Positions 1 to 10,680 are shown, counted from the first letter of the stretch. The stretch: DNA of 64,000 nt from Microbacterium maritypicum MF109 (GCF_000455825.1 NZ_ATAO01000057.1:1-64000), one strand, 5' to 3'. The notes: generated from the letters alone by a model not told the origin. Translations and numbers: made by a program.

Positions 1-30
1 CCGCCCGCCGAGTCTCGGCGGGCGGGCTTT
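1..30. terminator. Strong hairpin, probable terminator
   Basis: Bases 1-11 pair with 15-25 to give an 11-bp GC stem with a 3-nt loop, followed by GGCTTTCG. The T-run is on the plus strand, so it most likely ends a plus-strand gene lying before the window. It may also stop the minus-strand VKOR gene that ends at 60. Confidence 0.7.
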
Positions 31-59
31 CGTCGTCTCCGCCGTCGGCGGAGCGGGGA

Positions 60-677
60 TCAGAAGATCATGCCGATGACCTCGCCGAGGAGATCGAGGC
101 CACGCAGCTGAGCGAGCAGGACGACGACGGCGTACGCGAGGATCGTCGCGAGCGGGACCCAGGCCATCAGCCTCTCGGCGCGGGCCTTCGTCTTCTCGTT
201 GCTGGTGAAGGTGCCGTTGCGGGTGAGGTGCAGCATCGTCGCGAAGAATGTGGGGATGGTGACCGACCAGGTGAGCATGCACCAGGGGCAGAGAACGCCG
301 AGGTTGGGGGCGTAGATGCTCTGCCAGATCAGCCAGCACACGAGACCGAAGGCGAAGGTGACCCCGGCACCGAAGGTCAGCCAGAACCACCGCGGGAAGC
401 GGGATCCCGCGAGCAGGGCGACGCCGACGAACAGCGGCGCCATCCAGCCGGCGATACCGAGAATCGGGTTGGGGAAGCCGAAGACCTCGCCCTGCCAGGA
501 TTCGAGGTTCTTCCCGCACTGGATCATCACGCTCACGTTGCAGCTGAGGACGGCGTCAGGGTTGGCCGCCAGGACGAACTTCTCGACAGTGAGCTGGAAG
601 GCGGCGAACCAGCCCACCACACTCGCGATGATCAGCCAGACGGCGTAGATGACGGGGCGGGTGCGCTGCTCGCTCAT
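60..677 (-). CDS. Vitamin K epoxide reductase family membrane protein
   Basis: This 205-aa integral membrane protein has a VKOR-type redox core. It has four to five hydrophobic segments, an active-site CPWC at residues 130-133 and a loop cysteine pair at C46 and C54, the arrangement used by bacterial VKOR to reoxidise a DsbA-like partner. Its expected role is to pass electrons from extracytoplasmic thiol-disulfide exchange to quinone. No thioredoxin-like domain is fused and no DsbA-like gene is adjacent, so the partner is elsewhere. I chose the ATG at 677 because upstream codons have no membrane-protein character and a GATAAT -10 box lies 7 nt before it, suggesting a leaderless mRNA. It is divergent from the RNase E/G gene. 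Confidence 0.88.
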   Translation of the reverse strand: MSEQRTRPVIYAVWLIIASVVGWFAAFQLTVEKFVLAANPDAVLSCNVSVMIQCGKNLESWQGEVFGFPNPILGIAGWMAPLFVGVALLAGSRFPRWFWLTFGAGVTFAFGLVCWLIWQSIYAPNLGVLCPWCMLTWSVTIPTFFATMLHLTRNGTFTSNEKTKARAERLMAWVPLATILAYAVVVLLAQLRGLDLLGEVIGMIF

Positions 678-684
678 ACTGGGG

Positions 685-690
685 ATTATC
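685..690 (-). promoter_or_regulatory. Leaderless -10 box of the VKOR gene
   Basis: On the minus strand GATAAT lies 7 nt before the ATG at 677, with no Shine-Dalgarno sequence between them. Transcription would start at or next to the start codon. Confidence 0.5.
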
Positions 691-720
691 CCAGCGACTG
701 CTATGGATGCGGCGAGAACA

Positions 721-740
721 GGCCGGAGAAATGTCCGGCC
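721..740. promoter_or_regulatory. Perfect inverted repeat between divergent genes
   Basis: GGCCGGA, a 6-nt loop and TCCGGCC form a perfect 7-bp arm palindrome in the 283-bp gap between the VKOR gene and the RNase E/G gene. The gap also carries a plus-strand TGC-GATAAT extended -10-like sequence at 775-783, leaving about 170 nt of untranslated leader before the RNase gene. An operator or an RNA hairpin are both possible. Confidence 0.4.
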
Positions 741-960
741 CGGATGACGGGATGCCGCGAACGGAGCCACTTGGTGCGATAATGGCCTGTGATGCGATGA
801 ACGGCGTTGCCGCGACACGCGTCGAGCAGACTTCGGGGTCCAATGCCCCACGCGATCAGAGCTATGAGCCGGTCGCAGACCGAGTGAGTTCGCGGCACCT
901 GCGGGTACCGCATGAGATTTCACGGAACACCGAGTGTCCCGTGCAGGGAGTAAGCCAGAG

Positions 961-3510
961 ATGGCCGATGAGAACAATGACAACAACGCCCCTACCCTCG
1001 ACTTCCCGGCTGACGCCGCGGGAGAGCTGACGGAGCCCACGGCTCCCGGCGCGGACGACCGCGCGGGGTCTTCGGGCGAGGGCGAAGAGCCGTCCACTGC
1101 TGCAGAAGCCGCCGAGGCTGCTGAAGTGGCTGAGGCTGCTGAGGTGGCCGAGGACGCGGCCGCCGATGACGTCGCAGCCGGTTACGCGGCGGCGGATGAC
1201 GCTGCTGCGGCTGCCGACGACGCCGCTGCTGCGGCCGAGTCGATCGCAGAGGCCGTCGCCGAGGCGAAATCGGAGGCGGAGAACGAGGCCGCTGACGAAG
1301 AGCCGGCTACGGACGAAGCTCCCGTCGCGGACGAAGCTCCCGCTGCGGACGATGCCCCCGCGGTCGAAGAGGCTCCTTCTGCTCCCGAGGCTCCGGCACC
1401 GGTGACCGCCGTGTCGCTCGGTCTGCTCCCTGAGGTGTTCGTCTCCCAGGTCTCCACGCAACTGCACTTCTATGCGCCGGAGATCGTGCCGCTGCCCGCA
1501 CGTCCGGGTCGCGAGCGCATCTTCGACCGCATCGCCGAGCGCGACCAGCCGCAGGACGATGCAGCCGGCCGAGGCCGCGGTCGTCGTCGCCGGGGCGGTT
1601 CCGAGGGTGACGACCAGCGCGAAGAGCCGCGTCAGCGTCAGCGCGTCGTCGAGTACATCACCGAGCCGAAGGCGATCAAGGGATCGACCCGTCTCGAGGC
1701 GAAGAAGCAGCGTCGCCGCGACGGTCGTGATGCCGGCCGTCGTCGCCCTGTCGTCACCGAGGCCGAGTTCCTCGCTCGCCGTGAGTCCGTCGACCGCAAG
1801 ATGGTCGTCCGGTCCAAGAACGGCCGCACCCAGATCGGCGTCCTCGAGGACGGCGTGCTCGTCGAGCACTACGTCGCCCGCAACCAGGACGCGTCGCTCA
1901 TCGGAAACGTCTACCTGGGGCGCGTGCAGAACGTCCTCCCCAGCATGGAGGCCGCTTTCGTCGACATCGGGCGCGGGCGCAACGCCGTGCTCTACTCCGG
2001 TGAGGTCGACTGGGACGGCGTCGAGACCGGCAACCAGCCGCGTCGCATCGAGCTGGCCCTCAAGCCCGGCGACCGTGTTCTCGTGCAGGTCACGAAGGAC
2101 CCCGTCGGACACAAGGGTGCCCGACTCACGAGCCAGATCTCGCTTCCCGGCCGCTACCTGGTCTACGTGCCTGGCGGGTCGATGAACGGCATCAGCCGCA
2201 AGCTCCCCGACAACGAGCGGGCGCGCCTCAAGCGCATCCTCAAAGAGGTGCTGCCGGAGTCCTCCGGCGTGATCGTCCGCACCGCGGCAGAGGGTGCGAC
2301 CGAGGACCAGCTCACGCGTGACGTGCAGCGCCTGACGTCGCAGTGGGAGCACATCCAGAAGCAGGTCGAGAACCAGCAGGCGCCCGCGCTCCTGCACGCC
2401 GAACCCGACCTGCTCGTCAAGATCGTCCGGGACGTCTTCAACGAAGACTTCACGAAGATGCTCATCCAGGGTGAGGACGCGCAGCAGACCATCCGGGCCT
2501 ACCTGAAGAGCGTCGCCCCCGACCTCCTCGAGCGCGTCGAGGCCTACGAGGACGAGACCGATCCGTTCGATGCATTCCGTATCACGGAGCAGATCGAGAA
2601 GGCTCTCGACCGCAAGGTATGGCTGCCCTCCGGCGGCTCGCTCGTGATCGACCGCACCGAGGCCATGACGGTCGTCGACGTCAACACCGGCAAGTTCGTC
2701 GGCTCCGGCGGAAACCTCGAGGAGACCGTCACCAAGAACAACCTCGAGGCGGCGGAGGAGATCGTCCGCCAGCTGCGTCTGCGCGACATCGGCGGCATCA
2801 TCGTCGTCGACTTCATCGACATGGTGCTCGAGTCGAACCGCGACCTCGTGCTGCGTCGACTGATCGAGTGCCTGAGCCGCGACCGCACGAAGCACCAGGT
2901 GGCAGAGGTCACCTCGCTCGGTCTGGTGCAGATGACGCGCAAGAAGCTTGGTCTCGGCCTGCTCGAGACCTTCAGCGAGGCGTGCGAGGTCTGCGCCGGT
3001 CGCGGTGTCATCGTGCACCACGACCCCGTGGTGAAGCACCGTTCCAGCAGCAACGGCGGCGGCAGCAACGGTGGCAACGGGCAGAGCGGTCGTCGTCAGC
3101 GCGGCAACGGCGGCAACGGGAACGGACAGAGCCAGAGTGCTCCCTCCGCTCCTCCGGTCACCCACAGCATCACCGAGGGCGCGAAGTCGGCCCTCGCGCA
3201 GATCGCCGCCTCCACCATCGCCCCGGCGGCGGATGGCGCGCCCGCAGTCGAGTCGGTCGATGTCGCGGCTGAGGCGCCCGTGGCTTCCGAGCGTCCGAAG
3301 AAGGCCCGCAAGAAGCGCGGCGACCGCAAGGGGCCGAAGTCTCCGGCCGAGCAGCTCCTCGACTCGGTCCTCGACGCTCTTCCGGAGCCGAAAGCTCCCG
3401 GTCAGGGGCGAGGGCGTCGTCGGGTGAGCACTGCTGCGCTCACCGGCACTCCCGTCTCGGTGAACAACGAGCCGTCAGCGCCGGTCGCGGCTGCGGATTC
3501 GGAGTCCTGA
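961..3510 (+). CDS. rne: Ribonuclease E/G family endoribonuclease
   Basis: 849-aa RNase E/G, the main endonuclease of mRNA decay and rRNA/tRNA processing. An Ala/Glu-rich low-complexity N-terminus (residues 1 to about 160) is followed by a basic stretch, the S1 RNA-binding domain (about 280-370) and the catalytic DNase I-like domain. Probable metal-binding Asp residues are D573 in VVDVNTG and D617 in VVDFID. The Zn-link cysteine pair CEVC is at 675-678. The C-terminal 150 residues are Gly/Asn-rich then basic. Disordered N- and C-terminal extensions around a central catalytic core are the actinobacterial arrangement. The ATG at 961 has GGGAG upstream; an in-frame GTG at 934 is possible but less likely. 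It heads the block leading to rplU and rpmA. Confidence 0.95.
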   Translation: MADENNDNNAPTLDFPADAAGELTEPTAPGADDRAGSSGEGEEPSTAAEAAEAAEVAEAAEVAEDAAADDVAAGYAAADDAAAAADDAAAAAESIAEAVAEAKSEAENEAADEEPATDEAPVADEAPAADDAPAVEEAPSAPEAPAPVTAVSLGLLPEVFVSQVSTQLHFYAPEIVPLPARPGRERIFDRIAERDQPQDDAAGRGRGRRRRGGSEGDDQREEPRQRQRVVEYITEPKAIKGSTRLEAKKQRRRDGRDAGRRRPVVTEAEFLARRESVDRKMVVRSKNGRTQIGVLEDGVLVEHYVARNQDASLIGNVYLGRVQNVLPSMEAAFVDIGRGRNAVLYSGEVDWDGVETGNQPRRIELALKPGDRVLVQVTKDPVGHKGARLTSQISLPGRYLVYVPGGSMNGISRKLPDNERARLKRILKEVLPESSGVIVRTAAEGATEDQLTRDVQRLTSQWEHIQKQVENQQAPALLHAEPDLLVKIVRDVFNEDFTKMLIQGEDAQQTIRAYLKSVAPDLLERVEAYEDETDPFDAFRITEQIEKALDRKVWLPSGGSLVIDRTEAMTVVDVNTGKFVGSGGNLEETVTKNNLEAAEEIVRQLRLRDIGGIIVVDFIDMVLESNRDLVLRRLIECLSRDRTKHQVAEVTSLGLVQMTRKKLGLGLLETFSEACEVCAGRGVIVHHDPVVKHRSSSNGGGSNGGNGQSGRRQRGNGGNGNGQSQSAPSAPPVTHSITEGAKSALAQIAASTIAPAADGAPAVESVDVAAEAPVASERPKKARKKRGDRKGPKSPAEQLLDSVLDALPEPKAPGQGRGRRRVSTAALTGTPVSVNNEPSAPVAAADSES
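1312..1371 (+). repeat. 18-nt tandem repeat inside the RNase E/G gene
   Basis: About three imperfect copies of an 18-nt unit encode D-E/D-A-P-x-A/V repeats in the acidic N-terminal extension. They continue as degenerate E-A-P units to about 1400. Such tracts slip easily, so repeat number may differ between strains. Confidence 0.6.
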
Positions 3511-3741
3511 GGCGATCAGCCGGCGCACCAGTTCCTTGCCCTGCACGTGGTGGGCGCCGGCGGCGACGAGCCGGGGGATTATCTCCTCCGGCACGTCGTA
3601 ATGGTCGAGGTCGAACGCGCGTGCGGGGACGTCGTTCGCGCGCGCGAACACGTGCAGCTCGTCGAGGCTCTCATCGCTGACCAGGTGCGCCCAGAGGCGT
3701 CCGTGGGCGGGCCAGAGGGGTTCGTCGACGAGTACGGTCAC
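3475..3741 (-). CDS. DUF4031 domain protein
   Basis: This 88-aa protein matches the actinobacterial DUF4031 family: an N-terminal MTVLVDEP strand, W-x2-HGRLWAHL, then a D-x-DHYDVPEE segment. The function is unknown. Its 3' end overlaps the 3' end of the RNase E/G gene by 36 bp on the opposite strand. The GTG start at 3741 is preceded at 6 nt by TAGGCT, a leaderless-type -10. Confidence 0.85.
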   Translation of the reverse strand: MTVLVDEPLWPAHGRLWAHLVSDESLDELHVFARANDVPARAFDLDHYDVPEEIIPRLVAAGAHHVQGKELVRRLIASGLRIRSRDRR

Positions 3742-3747
3742 CCGGTC

Positions 3748-3753
3748 AGCCTA
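3748..3753 (-). promoter_or_regulatory. Leaderless -10 box of the DUF4031 gene
   Basis: On the minus strand TAGGCT is followed by 6 nt and the GTG start at 3741. No ribosome-binding site is present. Confidence 0.5.
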
Positions 3754-3814
3754 CGACCGCCTCGACAGGGCAGGGCCGGAAGCGGAATGTGAGACGCCTC
3801 GGAGCCGCGCCGCT

Positions 3815-3843
3815 TTGCGACACCGACCCGCATCCGGTAAAGT
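3815..3843 (+). promoter_or_regulatory. Sigma-A-type promoter of rplU-rpmA
   Basis: TTGCGA at 3815-3820 and TAAAGT at 3838-3843 are separated by exactly 17 bp, the best conventional promoter in the first 10 kb. Transcription would start near 3850, leaving a leader of about 138 nt. Confidence 0.65.
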
Positions 3844-3849
3844 AGTCCC

Positions 3850-3987
3850 TTGGTGCGTATGCCGCGTCGTCCTCGTCGGTCGAAGCGGAGAGTCTTGCGT
3901 TCGCGCCCGCCGTTCTGCGGCGCATGCAAGCAACAGTCTTCCCGTGAGATCTCGGAGCCGCGAGCTCCCCAACGAAACAGGTATGAA
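3850..3987 (+). promoter_or_regulatory. Long 5' leader of rplU
   Basis: About 138 nt lie between the predicted start of transcription and the GTG of rplU. The leader has short GC-rich inverted repeats but no known riboswitch that I can recognise. Ribosomal protein leaders are often autoregulatory; here that is only an inference. Confidence 0.35.
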
Positions 3988-4296
3988 GTGGTTTACGCAG
4001 TAGTGCGCGCCGGTGGGCGGCAGGAGAAGGTCGAGGTCGGCACGATCGTTCAGCTCGACCGTGTCAAGGCTGCCCAGGGCGAGAAGATCGAGCTGGCCGC
4101 CGTGCTGCTCGTCGACGGCGCCACGGTGACCACCGACGCTGACTCGCTGGCGAAGGTCAAGGTCACGGCAGAGGTCATCGGCAACCTCCGCGGCCCGAAG
4201 ATCATCATCCAGAAGTACAAGAACAAGACCGGCTACAAGAAGCGTCAGGGCCACCGCCAGGAGCTCACGCGCGTCAAGATCACCGGCATCAAGTAA
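3988..4296 (+). CDS. rplU: 50S ribosomal protein L21
   Basis: 102-aa L21 of the large subunit, which binds 23S rRNA. It opens with [12 protein letters not shown], the standard L21 N-terminus, and ends with the basic YKKRQGHRQ tract and a V-x-ITGI terminus. The length matches the family exactly when the GTG at 3988 is the start; longer in-frame versions would add a nonsense basic peptide from the leader. It is followed 18 nt later by rpmA in the same transcript. Confidence 0.97.
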   Translation: MVYAVVRAGGRQEKVEVGTIVQLDRVKAAQGEKIELAAVLLVDGATVTTDADSLAKVKVTAEVIGNLRGPKIIIQKYKNKTGYKKRQGHRQELTRVKITGIK

Positions 4297-4314
4297 GCCC
4301 GAGGGGACTAGGAC

Positions 4315-4572
4315 ATGGCACACAAAAAGGGCGCAAGCTCAACCCGTAACGGTCGTGACTCCAACGCTCAGCGCCTCGGCGTGAAGCGCTTCGGCGGTCA
4401 GCAGGTCCTCGCCGGCGAGATCATCGTTCGCCAGCGCGGCACGCACTTCCACCCCGGCGTCAACGTCGGTCGTGGTGGCGACGACACGCTGTTCGCTCTG
4501 GCCGCCGGTGCGGTCCAGTTCGGCGCGAAGGGCGGCCGCAAGGTCGTCAACATCGTCGCCGCAGCTGAGTGA
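4315..4572 (+). CDS. rpmA: 50S ribosomal protein L27
   Basis: 85-aa L27, whose N-terminal tail reaches the peptidyl-transferase centre. It starts directly with [16 protein letters not shown], so it lacks the cleavable N-terminal extension found in Firmicutes. The conserved RFGGQ and [13 protein letters not shown] motifs are present. A ribosome-binding site (GAGGGG) precedes the ATG. It is co-transcribed with rplU. Confidence 0.98.
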   Translation: MAHKKGASSTRNGRDSNAQRLGVKRFGGQQVLAGEIIVRQRGTHFHPGVNVGRGGDDTLFALAAGAVQFGAKGGRKVVNIVAAAE

Positions 4573-4586
4573 TCACAGCGCGACAC

Positions 4587-4635
4587 TAGATATCCGGTTC
4601 GGGGCGGGCTTCGGCTCGCCCCGTCCGTGTATCTA
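4587..4635 (+). promoter_or_regulatory. Long imperfect RNA hairpin between rpmA and obgE
   Basis: TAGATA at 4587-4592 pairs with TATCTA at 4630-4635, enclosing a GC-rich stem (GGGGCG with CGCCCC) capped by a UUCG tetraloop. No T-run follows, so it is unlikely to be a full intrinsic terminator. It could stabilise the ribosomal mRNA, be a processing site, or lower read-through into obgE. Confidence 0.55.
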
Positions 4636-4669
4636 CCCTCCGAAAATGCACAGCAACCCTGAGGACTAG

Positions 4670-6954
<2,285 letters not shown>

Positions 6955-6963
6955 ACTGGGCGG

Positions 6964-8217
6964 ATGACCGACCAGACCCCACAGGTGCGCCTGGAGCGCG
7001 CCAAAGAGGCCTCCCGCGCCGCTGCCGCGCTCACGAGCGACGACAAGGCGCGGGTGCTCGAAGCGATCGCCGTCGCCCTTCTCGACGCCGCGCCGCGCAT
7101 CATCGAGGCGAACGCCCGCGACATCGTCCGCGGGCGTGACGAGGGCATCGGGGAGTCGCTCATCGACCGGCTGCGTCTCGACGAGAAGCGCGTGGCGGCC
7201 CTCGCCGCCGCTGTGCGCGAAGTCGCGGCCCTCGCCGACCCGGTCGGCCGCGTCATCGGCGGGCACAGGATGCCCAACGGTGTCACCCTCGAGCAGGTGC
7301 GCGTGCCGTTCGGAGTGGTCGGCGCCATCTACGAAGCCCGGCCGAACGTGACGGTCGACATCGCCGCGCTCGCGCTGCGCGCGGGCAATGCCGTCGTGCT
7401 GCGCGGGGGGAGTGCCGCGCGCGAGTCGAACACCGTGCTCGTCGACGTCATGCGGCGGGCGGTGGAGAGCGTTGGACTCACGAGCGAGGCGATCCAGACC
7501 GTCGATGACTTCGGTCGCGAGGGCGCGAAGGCGCTCATGCACGGTCGCGGCTTCATCGATGTGCTGGTGCCACGGGGGAGTGCCGGTCTCATCGAAGCCG
7601 TCGTCACGGAGTCGACCGTGCCCGTCATCGAGACCGGAGCGGGCAACGTCCACATATTCCTCGACGAGACGGCCCCGGACGATTGGGCGAGCGACATCGT
7701 CGTGAACGCCAAGGTGCAGCGCCCCAGCGTGTGCAACGCGGTGGAGACGGTGCTGGTACATCGTCAGGCGGCTCCGCGTCTGATCCCGCTCGTGGCCAGC
7801 GCTCTGCAGAGTGAGGGCGTCGCGATCCACGGTGACGACATGGTCGCCGGCATGGTGTCGAACGTGATCCCGGCGGTCGAGGAGGACTGGGAGACCGAGT
7901 ATCTGAGTCTCGACATCGCGATCAAGGTCGTCGACTCCCTCGACGAGGCCCTCGACCATATCCGCCGTTACAGCACGGGACACACGGAGTCGATCATCAC
8001 GACCGACTCGCGCAACGCGGAACGCTTCCTCGCCGAGGTGGATTCCGCCGTCGTGATGGTCAACACGTCGACGCGCTTCACCGACGGCGGCGAATTCGGA
8101 TTCGGCGCGGAGGTCGGCATCTCGACCCAGAAGCTGCACGCTCGCGGGCCCATGGGGCTGTCCGAGTTGACCAGCACGAAATGGCTCGCGCGTGGGTCGG
8201 GGCAGACCCGCGGCTGA
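6964..8217 (+). CDS. proA: Gamma-glutamyl phosphate reductase
   Basis: 417-aa NADPH-dependent reductase that turns glutamyl-5-phosphate into glutamate-5-semialdehyde in proline synthesis. It belongs to the aldehyde dehydrogenase superfamily. The VIYEARPNVTVD segment and the catalytic-cysteine region SVCNAVETVLVH are both present. The length is normal for the family. It directly follows proB, which supplies its labile substrate. Confidence 0.97.
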   Translation: MTDQTPQVRLERAKEASRAAAALTSDDKARVLEAIAVALLDAAPRIIEANARDIVRGRDEGIGESLIDRLRLDEKRVAALAAAVREVAALADPVGRVIGGHRMPNGVTLEQVRVPFGVVGAIYEARPNVTVDIAALALRAGNAVVLRGGSAARESNTVLVDVMRRAVESVGLTSEAIQTVDDFGREGAKALMHGRGFIDVLVPRGSAGLIEAVVTESTVPVIETGAGNVHIFLDETAPDDWASDIVVNAKVQRPSVCNAVETVLVHRQAAPRLIPLVASALQSEGVAIHGDDMVAGMVSNVIPAVEEDWETEYLSLDIAIKVVDSLDEALDHIRRYSTGHTESIITTDSRNAERFLAEVDSAVVMVNTSTRFTDGGEFGFGAEVGISTQKLHARGPMGLSELTSTKWLARGSGQTRG

Positions 8218-8282
8218 GGGCTAGACTGGGGGACGCTGTACCTCACAGGATCCCGAACAGCACGCCACGAAACGGAGTCAGG

Positions 8283-8507
8283 ATGAACCTCGTCGCACAG
8301 ATCGCGATGGCCGCTGCCGAAACCGAGCACCACGGCAACGTCGCGCTCGAAACGGTGATCTTCGGAGCCATCGCTGCGGTCGTGTTCGCCTTCCTCGGGC
8401 TGGTGACCTTCTCGTACAAGAACGTCGCCAACCGTCACTCGGCGAAGGCCGAGGCATGGGCAGCGCAGCACGGCAAGGACGGCCACGAGGCGGGACACGG
8501 CCACTAG
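8283..8507 (+). CDS. Small membrane protein with His-rich tail
   Basis: 74-aa protein of unknown function. One hydrophobic segment (about residues 20-45) follows a short N-terminus containing ETEHHG, and the tail ends HGKDGHEAGHGH. The ATG at 8283 is preceded by GGAGTCAGG, a good ribosome-binding site. A TAGACT -10-like hexamer at 8222-8227 may give it a 50-nt leader. It lies between proA and nadD, 6 nt before nadD. The His tail could bind metal, but this is not established. Confidence 0.75.
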   Translation: MNLVAQIAMAAAETEHHGNVALETVIFGAIAAVVFAFLGLVTFSYKNVANRHSAKAEAWAAQHGKDGHEAGHGH

Positions 8508-8513
8508 GCCCCC

Positions 8514-9119
8514 ATGAACGACGCTGCGACCACGCGCCCCCCGCGCATCGGCGTGATGGGCGGTACGTTCGACCCCATCCATCACGGCCACCTCGTCGCA
8601 GCCAGCGAGGTCGCGAACTCCTTCGGGCTCGACGAGGTCGTCTTCGTGCCGACCGGCCACCCGTGGCAGAAGTCGGGAGTCTCGCCGAGCGAGCACCGCT
8701 ACCTCATGACGGTCATCGCCACCGCCTCGAACCCGCAGTTCACGGTGAGCCGGGTCGACATCGACCGCGAGGGCCCCACCTACACGATCGACACACTGCG
8801 CGACCTGAAGCGTGATCGACCGGATGCCGACCTCTTCTTCATCACCGGAGCCGACGCCGTAGCGCAAATTCTCAGTTGGAGGGACCATGATGAGTTGTGG
8901 GAGTTGGCCCACTTCGTCGCGGTCTCACGCCCTGGACATGTCCTGAGCACAGACGGCCTCCCGAGCGACAACGTCAGCCAACTGGAAGTGCCGGCGCTGT
9001 CGATCTCGTCGACGGACTGCCGTGAACGCGTTCGCGACGATCAGCCGGTCTGGTATCTGGTCCCTGATGGGGTCGTTCAGTACATCGCGAAGCATCATCT
9101 GTATCGGAGCAAGGCATGA
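8514..9119 (+). CDS. nadD: Nicotinate-nucleotide adenylyltransferase
   Basis: 201-aa enzyme that adenylates nicotinate mononucleotide to deamido-NAD, part of NAD synthesis. It has the nucleotidyltransferase motif [11 protein letters not shown] near the N-terminus and a C-terminal ISSTDCRER segment in place of the common ISST-x-IR. The [11 protein letters not shown] tail is typical. Its stop overlaps the next gene by 4 nt (ATGA). Confidence 0.96.
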   Translation: MNDAATTRPPRIGVMGGTFDPIHHGHLVAASEVANSFGLDEVVFVPTGHPWQKSGVSPSEHRYLMTVIATASNPQFTVSRVDIDREGPTYTIDTLRDLKRDRPDADLFFITGADAVAQILSWRDHDELWELAHFVAVSRPGHVLSTDGLPSDNVSQLEVPALSISSTDCRERVRDDQPVWYLVPDGVVQYIAKHHLYRSKA

Positions 9120-10297
9120 GTACATCGGATCAGCAGGAGCAGGGTCCGCTGACGCGAAAGCAGCTGCGGGAGATTCGATTGACGGGTTCGACCCCGGTCA
9201 TCTCCAGCGAGGAGGCTGCCGCGGCGGCTGAGGCGGCACCGCCCGCACCGCCGCTGCCCCGTGCCGCCGAGCCCGTGGAGATCCCGCCCGCGCCGACTTC
9301 CGTGCCTGACGACGTCAGCGGCGATGCGCCGTTGACGCGCCGCCAGGCGCGCGAGCTCGAGAAGGTGCGCACGGCCTCGGTGCCCGTGATCGCCGGAGAG
9401 CAGTCCGAAGAGGCGGAGGTCGAGCGGCCAGCCCCCGACGCGCCGGCGGAACCGACCGACGAGGAGTCCGCCGCGACGCACGACCCCGCGGAGATCGTGT
9501 CGGGGGTCCCGAACTTCACACGGAACGAAGAGCCGGGCGACGCCGACGATGATGACGTCGACGACGAGGTCGCCGTCGCTCCCGTGCGTGCATCCGTCGT
9601 CGCGGATTCCGTGGGAGATGTTCCGCTGGAGTCCGTCGATGGTGCCGGTGACGAGTCCGACGAGGACGATGTTGACGTGGCTTCGGCTCTGGGCCTTCCG
9701 GCCGAGAGCACCGGTGACTCCGAGGCCGACGGTGACGACGTGCTGGCAGATGTCGGTGACGCCGATGATGACGATGACGACGCCGCAGCCCGCCCCACCG
9801 TCAACCCCGCGTTCGGTGAGGGGATCCTCGCCGATGCTCCCGACCCGCACACCCCCTTCCGCCCGTCGTTCGACGAGCTGCTCTCCGTCGGTGACTCGAC
9901 CGGGTCGCAGCACTCCGCACCGAACGCCCTGATCTTCACGCCGTCCCCGGGCGAGGGCTCGCTCTCCGGCCCTGTCGCTTCCACCGGTGAGATCCTCGTC
10001 ACCGGGTCTTATGAACTGCCTCAGGGCATGGGCTCGCAGGGCCACGCCCTGGGAACCACCGACGGCAAGGACGTCGACGCCGTTCTCATCGACGGCGAGC
10101 TTCCCCCCGCGTCGTCGCCTACGCCGATCGCCGCCAGCTCGGCGGTCAGCACCATCAAGCCCGCCGGCGAGGTGATCCGTCCGCCGGCGCCCGAGAAGGG
10201 CAACCGGCTGATGATCACCCTGGCGATCGTCGCCGGAGGCCTCGCCCTCGCTGTCGGTGTCGTCGTCATCATCGCCATCACCACGAATGTGTTCTGA
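9116..10297 (+). CDS. Acidic tail-anchored membrane protein
   Basis: 393-aa protein of unknown function. Nearly the whole length is acidic, Ala/Pro-rich low complexity, with Asp runs around residues 140-225. One hydrophobic segment lies at the C-terminus (about 365-390), so the bulk should be cytoplasmic. A short motif occurs twice: PLTRKQLRE near residue 10 and PLTRRQARE near residue 72, each followed by a PVI-S/A strand. It overlaps nadD and touches rsfS, so all three are translationally coupled. The basic PLTR repeats could be docking motifs; that is a guess. Confidence 0.8.
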   Translation: MSTSDQQEQGPLTRKQLREIRLTGSTPVISSEEAAAAAEAAPPAPPLPRAAEPVEIPPAPTSVPDDVSGDAPLTRRQARELEKVRTASVPVIAGEQSEEAEVERPAPDAPAEPTDEESAATHDPAEIVSGVPNFTRNEEPGDADDDDVDDEVAVAPVRASVVADSVGDVPLESVDGAGDESDEDDVDVASALGLPAESTGDSEADGDDVLADVGDADDDDDDAAARPTVNPAFGEGILADAPDPHTPFRPSFDELLSVGDSTGSQHSAPNALIFTPSPGEGSLSGPVASTGEILVTGSYELPQGMGSQGHALGTTDGKDVDAVLIDGELPPASSPTPIAASSAVSTIKPAGEVIRPPAPEKGNRLMITLAIVAGGLALAVGVVVIIAITTNVF

Positions 10298-10680
10298 TGC
10301 AATCACCTGAAACTGCCGAAGAGATGCTGCGTCTCGCAGCACAAGCCGCCATCGACAAGGGCGGTGAAGATCTCGTCGCACTGAACGTGTCCGAGCCTCT
10401 TCCGCTCGTCGACATCTTCCTGCTCGTCACCGGAAACAGCGAGCGCAACGTCGCCGCCATCGCCGATGAGATCGAGGACCGGCTGATCGAGTCGGGCCAC
10501 AAGCGCGTACGGCGCGAGGGGCGCGCGGAGGCCCGATGGGTGCTCCTCGACTTCGGCGACCTGATCGTGCACGTCTTCCATCAGGAGGAGCGCGTCTACT
10601 ACGGCCTCGAGCGACTGTGGAAGGACTGCCCCGTCGTTCCGATCGACGTGGCAGAGCCCGCCACCACAGACCCGAGCTGA
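10297..10680 (+). CDS. rsfS: Ribosome silencing factor RsfS
   Basis: 127-aa RsfS/RsfA (DUF143), which binds L14 and blocks subunit joining when nutrients are scarce. Conserved elements include DIFLLVTGNSERN, RREGRAEARWVLLDFGDLIVHVF and YYGLERLW. The start codon overlaps the previous stop. nadD followed by rsfS is a widespread bacterial order, here interrupted by the acidic membrane protein. Confidence 0.96.
   Translation: MQSPETAEEMLRLAAQAAIDKGGEDLVALNVSEPLPLVDIFLLVTGNSERNVAAIADEIEDRLIESGHKRVRREGRAEARWVLLDFGDLIVHVFHQEERVYYGLERLWKDCPVVPIDVAEPATTDPS

Noticed and set aside
3040..3150. Repeated GGC-AAC-type units in the 3' part of the RNase gene, considered as a CRISPR-like array
   Set aside because: It is in-frame Gly/Asn low complexity with no regular spacer and repeat lengths.
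862..3165. A 767-codon open frame on the minus strand opposite the RNase E/G gene
   Set aside because: It is a shadow of third-position GC bias in a true gene. It has low-complexity Leu/Asp/Val composition and no recognisable domain or ribosome-binding site.
4587..4635. The rpmA-obgE hairpin as an intrinsic terminator
   Set aside because: No T-run follows the stem, and obgE is normally co-transcribed with rpmA.
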